From: Agapanthus africanus
Taxonomy: Eukaryota > Streptophyta > Magnoliopsida > Asparagales > Amaryllidaceae
Direction of reading: 5' to 3'
NCBI GenBank assembly: GCA_030015575.1
Contig: CM057347.1
Span: forward strand, 409,356,248-409,420,247
DNA length: 64,000 nucleotides
Shown here: positions 42,065-54,367 of the stretch, in pieces
How the letters are laid out: every line of letters begins with the position of its first letter
How positions within the stretch are numbered: the first letter of the stretch is position 1
The notes under the pieces: generated by a model
Database searches by the model: none
What the model was told of the DNA's origin: nothing
What the model saw: only the letters and a program-made list of their open reading frames with translations
Made by a program: the position numbers and the translations under genes

Positions 42065-44552
42065 TGGTATCTGCCATTAAGAGAGAGAAAAGAATACACT
42101 CAGCGAAAGCTCTTGCATAGATTAGATTGGTTTATTATCTTGTCTAATCGATGTTTCCCACTGCTTTTTATCAAGTTTTTCTTTCAAACCTTAAAAAGAA
42201 AAACTAGCCAGGATTAATTACAGTCTACAACTTCGCTAACCGTTCAGCCAGGCCAGTGTCGGTACTTTGAGGGAGGTTCCCCGTGCTTTCGCACGGACCT
42301 AATTAGAGTAAACCTCGTTTTCCCAGAGGCGGAGCCCCGTTAACACCTTTCTAGACACCTAATGAGTTAGCTAATTGTAAACTGTAAAACTCTCCTAGGA
42401 GCAACTATTGCTCACAGTGGGATCGGGATCCAACCATCACATGGAAGGTATGCAATCTCATTGCAAATTTCAACACTTGAAATTCCCGATGTAATTTTTA
42501 CCCCTAATACTTATGACCTTAACTATAGTCAACAAATCATAAGTACCAGTCAAGTTCTACCCGTCATTTCTTGATCAATTAGACCCACCCATATGACCCT
42601 TAACTATGATCAACAAAGTCGCATGAATGTCCTAATTAATCTGCATCATATGCAGTGTAGGAAGACATCACTTAGCTACCGTACACTACGCCTTAACTAA
42701 AGTCAACAAACGTAGCACGAATACTAAGTACTCTACTTCCTAAAATGACGGAGGGTTGCGAATGATTTTTAAGAAAATCTTTAACGCTTTGAACTTGATA
42801 TCGTTGTAGAATCAAACAGTTTTCAAAAGGAGTGGCTTAAGCTCCGCAGTTTTGAAATGTAGCTTTTTCACAAATAGCCGAGTAGTTTTTAAATCCGATT
42901 CTACAACATCTTTTTAGGTTTATTTTCTTTACATTAATCACATTAATGTAATCCCATCATTTAAGTCCTTAAGCCAATCACAGAAAAGAAACGAAAATAA
43001 CACGTACGCTTATGCCATCCGCATTCTCCGCAATGTTCCGTTATGCACCGTTAGGTTTCTTAACTAACGGCATACCGGGACGGGACTAGCGCGGGTGTAA
43101 AACATAAGCAACGTCTACTATATATCATATATATAATATGTCATTCGTCTCAGATATCACAGAACACAGGCAGCAGAAACATAGATATAACGTGGGATAT
43201 CCTAGGACGTCCGTATTTAGTATTTAGCCAGAATAGAAAATACGGATTCCACAGTCGCGATGAATAGCCAAGCCCACGCCCTGGACCCCTACGAGAGCGG
43301 CAAGTGACCCTACCAATTCTGGAGTTTAGGAGACCCGGTCTCGACTCCTCGAGATGGCCTCCCACTGAACCCCAAAACCCGGTCACCTGTGCTCCCCTCC
43401 TTGGGTCCATCCTAATGCGGAAAAGTAAATAATATACAACACTGGTGACACAACCGCAACCTGGAAGTGCCCCAAATAAAAGAATATTACATTACATTTG
43501 AATTTACATGAATGAAAATATAAAACTCTCATCTCACAAAAACCCCCCGGCTATTCGATCGCGACAATCCTGCACATCATATCTCAGCAACACATAATAT
43601 CACATATCATCAACGTAAGTAAGTATGCGTACCCCGATTGTCGTTGATGTATAGCAACGAAACCGGCGATATCGTACATACTACACTTACGGTCACAGAA
43701 AAGAAAGTGTAAAACTACAATATTTGGAATCCAGATTCTCTTTAGACATCATAAATGCGAAATATCACATATTTCATATTTCATGCCTAAACTATATGAA
43801 TTCCACATATTGTATCACATTCCAGACAAACAGACAGTATTAAAGTTTTCGAACGAACGATCAAGCACCCAAGATTCACTAAAGCTCAACACTTGAGCAG
43901 GGTTCAAAAATCCGGAGTGTGACACAGTAGTAGCGGTCCAGCCGTAGAAGGGTCAAACCAACGCCTCACATGTGGCACGCCGTACTGCCCCAAACCCTAA
44001 GGTTCAAAGGGCAGTTCGAGACGGTCACATAATCGAGTTAAGGTTTGTTGTCTTCTAGAGGGACCACCGCAAAAAGACTTGCACGTATCTCCAAAGTATT
44101 TAAACCCCGTGAATAGTGAGTAAATGATACTCGTTCAAACACTTCAATACTTTCTAATTTACCCGGAAAAACTACGAAATGAAAATCCCGATCGAATTGA
44201 CGAGTCCAAAACCATCTCCAGAATTTTTCAAAACCAAATACAGATTAAAAATATCCAAAAATTTATACAAGCAGATTCATGAATTACTGTACAAAAAGTA
44301 TTCATCAATACATATATACGGCCGCGGAACCGCGGCCTAAGCAAGCTTAGGCCGCGTTTCCGCGGCGAGAATCACTGTTCACTGAAAATATTTTGTACCG
44401 TAACTCTTATTTTTTCCTGCTGTATTTTTTACATATTTTTAATTCTGCAAATTATCAAATTTTAGAAAATTTCCAGAGAGCACCCAAAAATACCGTATTT
44501 TTGTCCGATCGGGGTTTTCACTTCGTAAAAACGTCGCCTAATGTTCTAGGTC
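42065..44552 (-). other. Copia-1 5' leader
   Basis: About 2.5 kb between the primer site and gag, with no long ORF. It resembles the Copia-2 leader and, more closely, the Copia-4 leader in several blocks (for example GCCACATGTGAGGCGTTGG in the minus sense). It holds the CCGCGG fold-back. Long leaders with conserved blocks suggest packaging or translation control; this is inference. Confidence 0.65.
44319..44367 (-). other. GC-rich fold-back in the Copia-1 leader
   Basis: GCCGCGGAACCGCGGC is itself a palindrome, and the whole stretch folds into a stem of about 22 pairs with one mismatch and a 2-base turn (CTAAGC-AA-GCTTAG at the tip). It starts 198 bases past the primer site. Confidence 0.85.
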
Positions 44553-44565
44553 GGCTCTGATACCA
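44553..44565 (-). other. Copia-1 primer binding site
   Basis: TGGTATCAGAGCC on the minus strand, one base from the LTR end, complementary to the 3' end of initiator-Met tRNA. It is standard for plant Copia elements. Confidence 0.95.
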
Positions 44566-44566
44566 A

Positions 44567-46653
44567 TGTAAGGTTAGTATAGCACCCTATGAAGAGTTTT
44601 GAAGCATCACATGACCCAAAGTTTTAATTTTTATGGTGCTAAACTAACATGCAAAGGGATCGATCCTAGAAAATTAGGGTTACGAAATAAAAAGCGAACT
44701 AATCTAGGGTTTCGAGACTACAACCTTTGTAGCTCCCTTTCGCTGGACTCCTTGGTCTCTAGGGTGTTGAACGAAGGTCCTCTTGAAGTCCCCTTGTGTC
44801 CACGACGATCCACCACGGAGATCTCCGTCCAAGCTCGCAACTTCGTCAAAACGAAGAGAACACTCTAAACAAAATGGCTAAGCTTGTGTAGAATGATGTT
44901 GTGGTTAGGTTTCTCACTTCAAAAACCTATCTTTAAGTGGTATTTGCTCACTAGAAAAAACTAGAGAGCAAAAGAGCAAGAGGAAGAAGATGGTGGCAAT
45001 TTTTTGACAAGAGGTAAAAAGATAACTCAAGTGAAGAAAATGAAATATATCAATATATATATTTTATTCCTTCATGCTATGAACCATGGTTAAAGTGATG
45101 GAGACATTATTTAACTTTATTTTGGAATGATAAAGAGAAGGATAACCTTAGGTTAGTGGTAGTTGGGCATGGTTAGGTCAAAGGAAGAATGTAGAAGCAA
45201 GAATGATTATCCTTTCCTTTTTCATTTTCTTTTAAATCCAAAATTAAATAATAATCCATTATATAATCCATGGTGTGAGTCTTATATTGCCACCATTTCC
45301 ATATGCTAACAACCATGATGGATGAGTGTATGTATGTGTGCATGTATGCACATTCACATGTGCATGAAACTAGCATGAAAGAAAGAAAGAAAAGCACACA
45401 TGCATGCACACATCTATCATCAAAGAAAAGGTTTTAAGTGAGAAAACTAATGGTTAAATGATAAATCAACACTTGATTTATCAATCCGGCCATATCTCAT
45501 ATGACCCCACCAAAAGCAGTTCACCCGATCAATGTTCGGTATCATATATGCACATTTCAATCGGGTGCATGCGCATATCGCATATGCGCACCACAACGTT
45601 TCGCCTGGACTGGGTAACTCCTTTGTGGGACTCTAAGACTCGTCAATACGCCGGCAGAGGGTGATGATCATATCAGGTACCCTCAAGCCGCAAGCGGTCA
45701 GCTAAACGTAACGGCCACCCGGGTATTGAGCGATCAGAAGACAACAAGCGAACCTGCTACAACTCCCGTCGAGCCATCCGGCAACACTACCGTACAGTCC
45801 GGTCTCTTCGTCAGATATGCTGCATATCGAGCCTAGGGATGGTCACGTCGACCCCAATAACTCAATAAGTCGTGTCGGTGAATGGTCTATAACAGATCGA
45901 GAAACTACTGATAACACTTATCAGCAAATCTCAGCAGCCCTGGCCAGGGACTTGCTGTTATAACCAGTCGAGCACAGCACAGCATCAACTCCCAATACCG
46001 GGAGAGACGAAACCCCTCCTATCGCTCATTGCCTTCGTATGTCTCGGGACTGTACCCAACGGCCACCTGTTTGCACGACTCAGTAGAGCCGTGGTAGGGT
46101 GGCAATCAAAGTACAGTGGGAGAACACACAAGACTCCATGACGATCTCGGGTCTACAGACTAACCTGTACCAGTGTCACCTGAGAACTGCTATCCGACGA
46201 TAGATATAATTCCATATAGGAGTTCTCGGTGAGTCCGTCCAGTGTACCCAGTCAGCACTGAGCACCCGTATATGATCTTGATGTCAAACATCGATGAATG
46301 TGGGAATATCCATCGCCCATCACATGGGTCTAGTATCATATACGCTAGTCTACTCTAGTATATCGATGCCCCGTCTCGATACACCTCCGACTAGGGACAT
46401 TTCAGGATATGCTTATAGACTACAAATGTCCCACTAGTATGATCTCTATCATAATCAGAGTAGTCAAGCAGATATCCTTGGGGCTTTATCAGCATGTATG
46501 AATGAATAAAAGCATGATCAAATCAACATGTCAGATAAAGAATAACCAGATAGCATACTATCATGTCGAGCAAGAATGCAAACTGAATATATATACATGT
46601 ATAGATACATCCACTATCACATAATGGCCTCTAGGGCATACATATATCCAACA
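44567..46653 (-). repeat. Copia-1 5' LTR
   Basis: It matches 36037-38123 at the same length. About 18 differences are seen; 16 are transitions and 2 are transversions. It would hold the promoter, although no clear TATA box could be chosen. Confidence 0.95.
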
Positions 46654-46658
46654 TGGAA

Positions 46659-46981
46659 GCCACATATGAAGATTATGCGGAACTGATGTTCGAAGAGTAG
46701 ATAGTTTTTTTTACAGTTGCCCACTTGTTTGGGGCTTTGCTTTCCTTTCATCGATGTAATTAAACTATTTAGTTTATTTTTTCAGTACCTTGAAATGTAA
46801 TAAATTTTAGTTAATGGAAATAAATGCTTTTGCTTTTATTATTTGTTTTGGTACATTGCCTGCATGATACACACAGGCATACGCTTAACGTAACTGTATT
46901 GAGTTAGTTCACTATCAATACAATTAGGTTGCGGATTATGCTACGTCACTGTTTCTGTCTTTTGGGAAGCGGGGCGTGATA
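46659..46981 (+). repeat. Right LTR of the Tekay-like Gypsy, last part
   Basis: It continues the LTR cut at 36036. It reads from AGCCACATATGAAG to GCGGGGCGTGATA. The end block ACGTCACTGTTTCTGTC is like the end of the solo LTR (ACGTCACCGTTTCCGTC), so the two are related families. Confidence 0.65.
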
Positions 46982-48055
46982 TACAAAGTATAATCCGAAT
47001 TGAAGTCATCTTCACCACGGGGAAAATATTTCCTGATAGTCTATTCCATGCTGTTGTGCATATCCCTTGACTACTAAGCAAGCTTTATACCGCTTCATAC
47101 CATCGGCCTCATCCTTAATTCTGTACACCCACCTATTCAGCAACACCTTTCGACATTTGGTTAGCTTCACTAGATCCCATGTACGATTTTTTTCAATGAA
47201 TCCATCTCTTCATCCATAGCTTGCTCACATTGCTTGCTAGCACTGTCCCGCGTCATTTCCGTGAGGGATTCGTGCTCTCCCGAGTCAGTGTACAATAGAA
47301 AGTCGGTAACTAACCTTTCAGGTTGCCTCCTCTCTCATGTAGATCTCCTCAGAATTGGGAAAAATGGTTTCCGAACCCGGTCTTCAACCAATTCTTGAAC
47401 TTGTTCCTGCACTGTAGTGCTTGTCTCCTCCATATTCTGATCTGTACCTGTAGGCACCTGACCATTCTCCTGAGTTTTATCTAACTCAACGAACTTAGAT
47501 ACTGCACCATTGTTAACATTGGCTTGCTTTGTTTCCTTATACAAGTGTTGCTTATCAAAGACGACATTCTGGTTTCATATTATCTTCTTGCTTGAAAATC
47601 ATACAGCCGATATCCGAACTCATTTCCTCCATAACCAATGAATGCACACTTCCTAGATTTGGAGTCAAGTTTACTCCTTTCCATCTTATCTTTCAGCGAA
47701 TAAGCAATGCAGCTAAAATTTTTAAGGTGCGAGTAATTTATTGGTTTACCTGACCAAATTTCTTCTAGAATTCCTCCATAGAATGCACTTTCCGGGCTTC
47801 AATTGATCAGATACACAACATTATCGACAGTTGCTGCCAAAGGAATTTAGGCACATCTGCATCCAAGGTCATTCTCCTTACTCACTCTAGAATCATCCTG
47901 TTCATCCGTTAAGTGATGCTGTTCTGTTGCGGTGTCCTCGGTATCATCTTTAACCAACGTATACCCTTCTGTGAGCAAAACCCCTTGAACTCTTGTGTGC
48001 AATATTCTCCGCCATTGTCGGACTTTAGGCACTTAACCTTCATCCCTGTTTGGTT
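46982..48055 (-). pseudogene. Copia-3 integrase end, linker and RT start
   Basis: The minus strand from 48055 reads KVKCLKSDNGGEYCTQEF (second integrase Asp) and PRTPQQNSIT. The linker with FGYRLYDFQARR follows, then an acidic stretch (47335-47544). RT starts near 47240: NRWVYRIKDEADGMKRYKAC, GYAQQHGIDYQEIFSP. Several frameshifts are present, including one at SPVV. The RT core with the YVDD motif is missing where the large Gypsy joins. It continues at 58476 across Copia-2. Confidence 0.75.
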
Positions 48056-49413
48056 TGTTAGGAATATGTATGCCCTAGAGGCTATTATTGTATGATATAG
48101 TGGATGCTTGGACATATATATAGAGGACTTTCTTGCTCGACATGATAGTATACTATATGTTTGCTCTTTATCTTAACATGTACACTTGTATTATTATACT
48201 GTCTCTCTAATACATGTTGATAAAGCCCTTAGGATGTTAGCTTGACTACCAGGACTATGATGCGGATCATACTACTGGGACTTGTGTAGTCCACAAGCAC
48301 ATCCTTTAATTTTTCCTAATCGAGGAAGTATCGAGACAGGGCATCGATATTCCAGAGTAGACTAGTGTGTACGTTTCTTGACCCTGTAGGGGGCGATGGT
48401 TGATCCCATAACCATTGGTGTTTGACATCAAAGATTGTACATAGGTGCTCATTAGAGAATGGGTACACCGAACAGGACTCGCCGAGAACTCCTAGACGGT
48501 ACTATACCTATCGCCAGATAGCAGTTCTCTGGTAACATTAGTACAGGTTAGTCTATAGGCCCGAGATCGTCATAGTATCTTATGTGGTTCACATTGTGCT
48601 TTGATTTCCTCTCTACCACGGCTCAAAGGAGTCGTGCAAACAGGTGGATTTTGGGTACAGTCCCGAGTCACATGGAGGCAGTGAGCGATAGGAGGGGTTT
48701 CGTCTCTCTCGGTATTGGGAGTTGATGTTGCGCTATACTCGATTGGTTATAACAGTAAGTCCCTGGCCAGGGCTGATGAGATTTACTGATAAGTGTTATC
48801 AGTAGTTTCTCGAACCGTTATAAGCCACACATCGACATGACTTATCAAGTTACTGGGGTCTGACAATTCCACCCTTAGACTCGATATGCAACATATCAGA
48901 TGAAGAGACCAGACTGTACGGTAAATGTTACTTATAGGTTTCATGGGAGTTTGGACAAGTATGCTTGTTGATCTTCTAATCGCTCAATACCTGGGTAGCC
49001 GTTACGTCCAGCTAGTAGCGCCGACGGCTTGTGGGTAACTGATGTGATCATTACCTACTGCTGGCGTATTGACGAGTTTTTAGAGTCTCACACAGAGGTT
49101 TCCTAGCTCAAGCGAAACGAAGTGGGGCACATGTACATATGCTGATATGTGCGGAAGCCTGATTAAATACGAGTATGTGATACCGTATTCTATATGGCGA
49201 TATTTGATATCGGTTAGGTTATATGTGATATAACCGGAGTATTGAATCAAGTGTTGATTTGATAATGTGATATACAGGTATATGATATTAGTCGGTTATA
49301 TATGATATAACCGGATTATTAAATTAAGCGTTGAATTAATAATTTGATATATATTTATATTTGATATAATTATATATTAACTAATATTAAGCTCACTTAA
49401 AGTTAATATTATC

Positions 49414-49467
<54 letters not shown>

Positions 49468-50156
49468 GATGAAATTTATTTTGTGAAAATAGATTAAGTG
49501 GTGGAAAATGGGAGATAGTTTAAGAATGGGTGAAGCATGGCTTGTTCATTATTATATTCATTTGCATTCACTATTTAAGCATGGTTGGATTTATTTATTT
49601 GAAATAATTCCATCCTTCAATAAGTGATGAGAAGAGCCATTCTTCACTTGATCTTTTTTTGCCTTAGCTCCTTTCTTTAGCTCTCTCAATTTTTCCTTCA
49701 TCTTCTTCCAAGCCCTAACCCTCACATGAGTTATGAATCTTAGGGCTTGTGAGCATTCTTAGTGAGCTAAAACACCCTACTTCATCAACCTACACTCAAT
49801 TATCCATTAAGTATAGGTTGTTTCCTTCACTAATGATAAATTAGTGAAGAGGTAGCTTGAACTAAAGAAGCTTCAAGGTAGATCATCTTCGACACGAAGA
49901 TTATGAAGCAAGTTCGCGCATTTCTTCAAGTAAAGCCAAGAGGAGTCATATGGACTACTACCTGGAGATTTAGAAGAGAAGGACTTGGTCTACAAAGATT
50001 GTAGTCTCTTTCTCTTAGAATAGTTCTTGTTTTATAATGTTAAACCCTAATACTCTAGTTAGATTCTAGGTTAGTGCTGGTTAGCATCCCAAAATTTTTA
50101 AAATTGCATGCTTGATGCCTATGTAAACCTTGTGGTGGTGCTAGAAAACACTTTCA
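48056..50156 (+). repeat. Copia-2 5' LTR
   Basis: It runs TGTTAGGAATATGTATGCCC to ACTTTCA. It carries a (TA)n run at about 49418-49465 that is shorter in the 3' LTR (57754-57781). The primer site follows at once. Confidence 0.9.
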
Positions 50157-50169
50157 TGGTATCAGAGCC
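50157..50169 (+). other. Copia-2 primer binding site
   Basis: TGGTATCAGAGCC, directly after the LTR, initiator-Met tRNA type. Confidence 0.95.
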
Positions 50170-52855
50170 AAGCTAGAACATTAGGGGATATCTAGACGAC
50201 GTTAAAGTGTTCGATCGAACTTCGAAACCCGCATTTTCATCAAGTTTCTGTCCATTTTTCAAAAGTTGAGATTTTCGAGATTAAAAATATATAGAAAATT
50301 GTGCAGGGTATTTGATGGAGTCCCAAGAAATACGAGACCCCATCTCCACTAAACCACCGCGGAACTGCGGCCTAACCCATGTTTTAGCCACGGTTCCGCC
50401 ACAAGTTTAAGGAGTTGAGGGTTCATTCTTCTTATGCTGCTCCATTGTGATATTTGGCACTTTCTGGGTATTTTTAGTGAGGCTCAAATTATTGAGGTCT
50501 CTGTGATTTGTGGGTGTTTGATGGATCGATCGAAATGTTTAACATCGTCTAGAATATTATGATATGTGATACAATATTTGAAATCCATAATAATTAGTTT
50601 TGTGAAAACTAGTTAGTGTTTGGTAAATCTAGCGTTTTAGTCTCGGTTCATCGATTCCCATAGAGTTTTGATTCAAATCAAAACTCCGTCGCAATCGCGT
50701 ATAGTACGCGAACACTCGCTGGGTAACACTACTAGATAATCATGCCTCTAGCCTCGACCAAGTGACTGTAGGAGAACCCCATTGCCAAAAGCATCCACTG
50801 GGGAGCTCGCGGCCACGGTGTTTCACCTAAGTGCATTTCGTCGACGGCATTGGGGGTGCGACCATCTACTAAAGTTCCCGACGAGTATTCGATCAGGTAA
50901 TCAGGAATCTTGTTGAATTACCCGACTAAGTTATTGAAAAGTGTTTTCGATTTGAGACTAAAATGCAAGGTTTATAGGGTTAGGCATAAAATTCAGAATA
51001 TGAGATATTCCGGGTTTATGATGTCTAACGAATATGTGGATTCTAATTATTGTAGTTTTTCATTTCTTTTCTGCGACCGTAAGTGTAATATGTGGGGTAT
51101 CCCCGATCTCGTTGCTATATGTCAACGGAATTCGGGATACGCATATTTACTTACGTTGATGACATATGATGTTATGTGTTGCTATGATATGTTATATTGG
51201 ATCGTCATGATTGAATAGCTGGGTTTTTTTTTGCATGAGAAGAGAGTTTTTCAATTTTCATTCATGTAAAATATATATAATATTCTTTTATTGGGACACT
51301 TCCGGGTTGAGGATGATGTCACCATTGATATATATTATTTACTTTTCCGCATTAGGATAGACCCAAGGCGGGGAGCACAAGTAACCGGGTTCTAGAGTCC
51401 AGTGAGAGACCATCTCGACGAGTCGAGACCGGGTCTCCTAACTCTAGAATTGGCAGGGTTGCTTGCTGCTCTCGTAGGGGTCTAGGGATGTAGGTTTGGC
51501 TATTCATCACGATCATGGAATCCGTGTTTTTCATTACTGGTTTAATTTAAAACACGGACCTCCTAGGATATCCAATATTTCATATGTTTGCTTCTGCTGC
51601 TTGAGTTCTGTGATGTGATCATATAACTGCATAAGACGAATGCTATATATATATATATATATATGATATATATAATAAATGCTGCTTATGTTTTGCACCC
51701 GCGCTAATCCATCCCCCGCACTGCCGTTAGTTAAGTAACCTAACGGTGCATGACGGGGACTCATGGCGAATGTGGATAGCATAAGCGTACGTTTTATTTT
51801 TGTTTCTTTTCTGTGATATTTAGGAAACATAAATGATGGGACTTCATTAATGAGATTAATGAAAAGATAAGAAACCTAAAGATGTTGTAGAATCAAATTT
51901 TCAAAAGGTATCTCTAGTTCTTACTTTGCATAGTGGTATTCCTTGATGAATATCCAGCACCTCATTCGATGATGAAAGAGCCGAGATCCCTTCACCGGAA
52001 GTGACCTCTTTAGAAAAACTAGCAAATGTTACAATTCACTCGGTTTGTTTTGAAAACTACTCAATTTTAAAAGCGGAGTTTAAACCACTCCTTTTCAAAA
52101 TCACTAGATTCTACAATAATATCAAGTTCATTACGCTAAAGGTTTTCTTCATAACCAGACGTAGCCCTCCGTCATTTCAGATAAGGATATTTAGTATTCG
52201 TGCTGCGTTTGTTGGCCTCTGTCAAGGCGTAGTATGCGGTAGCTGATTAGTGCTTATCTGCAGCATGTGATGCGATTGGATTAGGGTAGTTGTACGACCT
52301 TGTTGGGTTCCGTCAAGGGTCGTACGGGTGGGTTTAATTCAATCACAAAATAATGGGTTGAAATTGACTAGCGGCCTATGGTTTGTTGGCCTTCGTATAG
52401 GTCATAGGTCGTTAGGGGTAAAAACAGATATCAGGAATTTCAAGTGTTGAAATTTGCAATGAGATTGCATATCTTCTATAAGATAGTTGGATCCCGATAC
52501 CCACTGCGAGTAAGTGTTATTCCTATAAGAGTTTTCCACTTTACAATTAGCTGATCCAATAGGTGTCTAAGAAATGTGTTAACGGGGTTATGCCCCTACA
52601 GAAATGAGGTTATTTAATTAGTTCCATGCGAAAACATAGGGAGACTCTCTCGGAGTACCAATACCTGCCTGGCTGACCGATTAATGAACTTGTAGGGTGT
52701 AATTAATCCCGACTAATCTTACCTTTTAGGATTTGAAGGAAGATTTGATAAAAACAGCGGGAGCCATCCTGATTAGATAAGATAATAAACAATCTAATCT
52801 TGCAAAGTGCGCATGCTAAAGTGTTTACTTCTCTCTCTCTCCTGATAGCGACTAT
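50170..52855 (+). other. Copia-2 5' leader
   Basis: About 2.7 kb with no gene. Blocks are shared with the leaders of Copia-1 and Copia-4, such as TGGCTATTCATCACGA near 51497 and CTCGACCAAGTGACTGTAGG near 50754. A CCGCGG fold-back lies 200 bases in. Confidence 0.65.
50356..50402 (+). other. GC-rich fold-back in the Copia-2 leader
   Basis: CCGCGGAACTGCGGCCTAA pairs with TTAGCCACGGTTCCGCC across CCCATGT. More mismatches than in Copia-1 fit the older age. It begins 200 bases past the primer site. Confidence 0.75.
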
Positions 52856-53490
52856 GACACATCTTAATCAAGATAATAATATGGATGTATTGACCGAACT
52901 CACTTATTATACTGGGCTAGGGAACGTTGGTTTCGCTCTATCTTATGACTGTCGTAAGTCTGAGTAAGGAATAGGGGAATACCAGGATTCCCACGCAACC
53001 TGAACGAAGAAAGAGTATGCTGATGCATCTTCTTCGGGTGTGTTCGTTATCGAGAATAGTTTTCTCAGTTTGCTCCACGTCCTGGGTATTGGATACCGGA
53101 TCAGGATCCCACTTTTGTAAATTGTTGCATGGGTTAAGGAGAAGTAGGGAACTGGGAAAGGGTGATATATCTCTTAAAGTAGGAAATGAAGTAATTATTG
53201 CAGCCAAAGCAGTTGGCGAATATCACATAGTATTACTAAATACATTGATTCTGAGTGACTGTTATTTCATACCAAAAATGTTATGAATATTTTTCCTAAA
53301 TCAAGTGTTGATTGGGTTTAGTACGTTATACACGTTCTAAATCAAAATATAGTTATGAACATACATAACACATACAAGAGAAAAAATTAAGAAATGATCG
53401 AAGCCTTCTTGTGGTATTGTAGAGTAGGTCATATCAATGCGACAAGACTAGCTAAGTTGTATAAAGATGGATATTTGAATTAGTTTGAAT
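52856..53490 (+). pseudogene. Copia-2 gag remnant and protease
   Basis: Gag is cut down: about 650 bases between the presumed start and the protease are missing compared with Copia-1, including the zinc knuckle. The protease motif SWVLDTGSGSHFC (Asp at about 53092) is intact in the 53017-53286 frame. After 53286 stops and frame changes follow. Confidence 0.7.
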
Positions 53491-54034
53491 TTACATCTTA
53501 TGAAACTTGCGAGTCATGTCTCAAAGGAAAGATGACCAAAACTCCGTTTACAAGACACAGAGAAAGAGCTACTAAACTCTTGGGACCGATACATAGTGAT
53601 GTATATGGTCCTATGTCTATACATGCCAGGAATGGTTCCTCGTATTTTATTACATTCACCAATGACCTCTCAAGATTTGGACATGAGTTCTTGTTGAAAC
53701 ACAAATCTGAAGTTTTTGAGAAATTCAAGAAATATAAGTACGGAGTAGCAAACCAAATGGGTAAAAGTATTAAAATCTTTCGATCTGATCGGGGAGGAGA
53801 ATACTTGAGCACAGAATTCCGAAACTACTTAAAAGAGAATGGGATTCTCTCTCAGCTTACTCCTCTGAATACACCACAGCACAATAGAGTATCGGAGCAG
53901 AGGAATCACACCCTATTAGATATGGTGCACTTTTTGATGAGTACTACTGAGTTATTCATTTCCTTTTGGAGTTATGTGCTTGAGACAGCCGCATACCTAT
54001 TGAATATGGTTCCTACCAAATCTGTGCCTACCAT
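53491..54034 (+). pseudogene. Copia-2 integrase, first part
   Basis: CESCLKGKMTKTPF gives the last zinc Cys pair. The core has HSDVYGPM (first Asp), RSDRGGEYLS (second Asp) and NRVSEQRNHTLLDM (Glu), so the catalytic triad survives. The frame is cut by the MITE at 54035. Confidence 0.8.
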
Positions 54035-54367
54035 CATAGTCACATAATTCACGAATTATTCATGAAATTTTGATTAGCCGATCGATTTAATCACCGTTGC
54101 CGAACGCATCGAATAATTCGCGAATTATTCCCGAATTATTCGCGAATTTTTCGAAAAAACAGCGAATAATTCAAAAAACAACGAATCATTCACAAAATCA
54201 AAACTTAGCGTCTCATATATTAATTTCTTGCTCGAAATCCTTCCCGAACATTTCCCGAACACTTGCCGAATCTTTCCCAAATACCTGCCGATTTTTTCCG
54301 AATAGTTCTCCGAATCCGAATTTTCGACTTCGCCGAATTATACCCGAATCACGAATTTGTGACTATG
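54035..54367. mobile_element. hAT-like MITE in the Copia-2 integrase
   Basis: 333 bases with inverted ends CATAGTCACA / TGTGACTATG. The flanking 8-mers CCTACCAT (54027-54034) and CCTACCAC (54368-54375) differ at one base. An 8-bp duplication fits hAT. The interior is full of GAATTATTCGCGAATT-like inverted motifs. Removing it rejoins Thr-Thr-Pro-Tyr-Glu-Ile, the normal Copia sequence. ORFs crossing it are not genes. Confidence 0.85.

Larger units (their letters stand above)
36037..46653 (-). mobile_element. Copia-1: full-length, young Ty1/Copia element (Angela/Tork-like)
   Basis: Both LTRs are 2087 bases (36037-38123 and 44567-46653). They differ at about 18 sites by eye, so about 99.1% identity. 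The target duplication TGGAA flanks it exactly (36032-36036 and 46654-46658). Primer site, leader, gag-pol and polypurine tract are all present. It is 10,617 bases long. The lineage call rests on long LTRs and protein motifs and is less sure than the rest. Confidence 0.95.
28320..46981 (+). mobile_element. Large Tekay-like Gypsy element, rearranged, inserted in Copia-3
   Basis: The left LTR piece (28320-29605) matches the right LTR (33393-35112, minus a MITE). The right LTR starts at 32836 (TGTAACGTCC) after ATTTCGAGGACGAAATTATT and a purine tract, the classic Tekay/Del layout. Its 3' end lies at 46981 because Copia-1 splits it. Gag, RNase H and integrase remain; protease and RT are missing. 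Copia-3 RT lies on the right and its RNase H on the left, so the element sits in Copia-3 with some host loss. Confidence 0.75.

Noticed and set aside
49418..49465. (TA)n run, with others near 33301, 51642 and 57754
   Set aside because: Ordinary microsatellites in AT-rich LTRs; noted within the LTR entries only.
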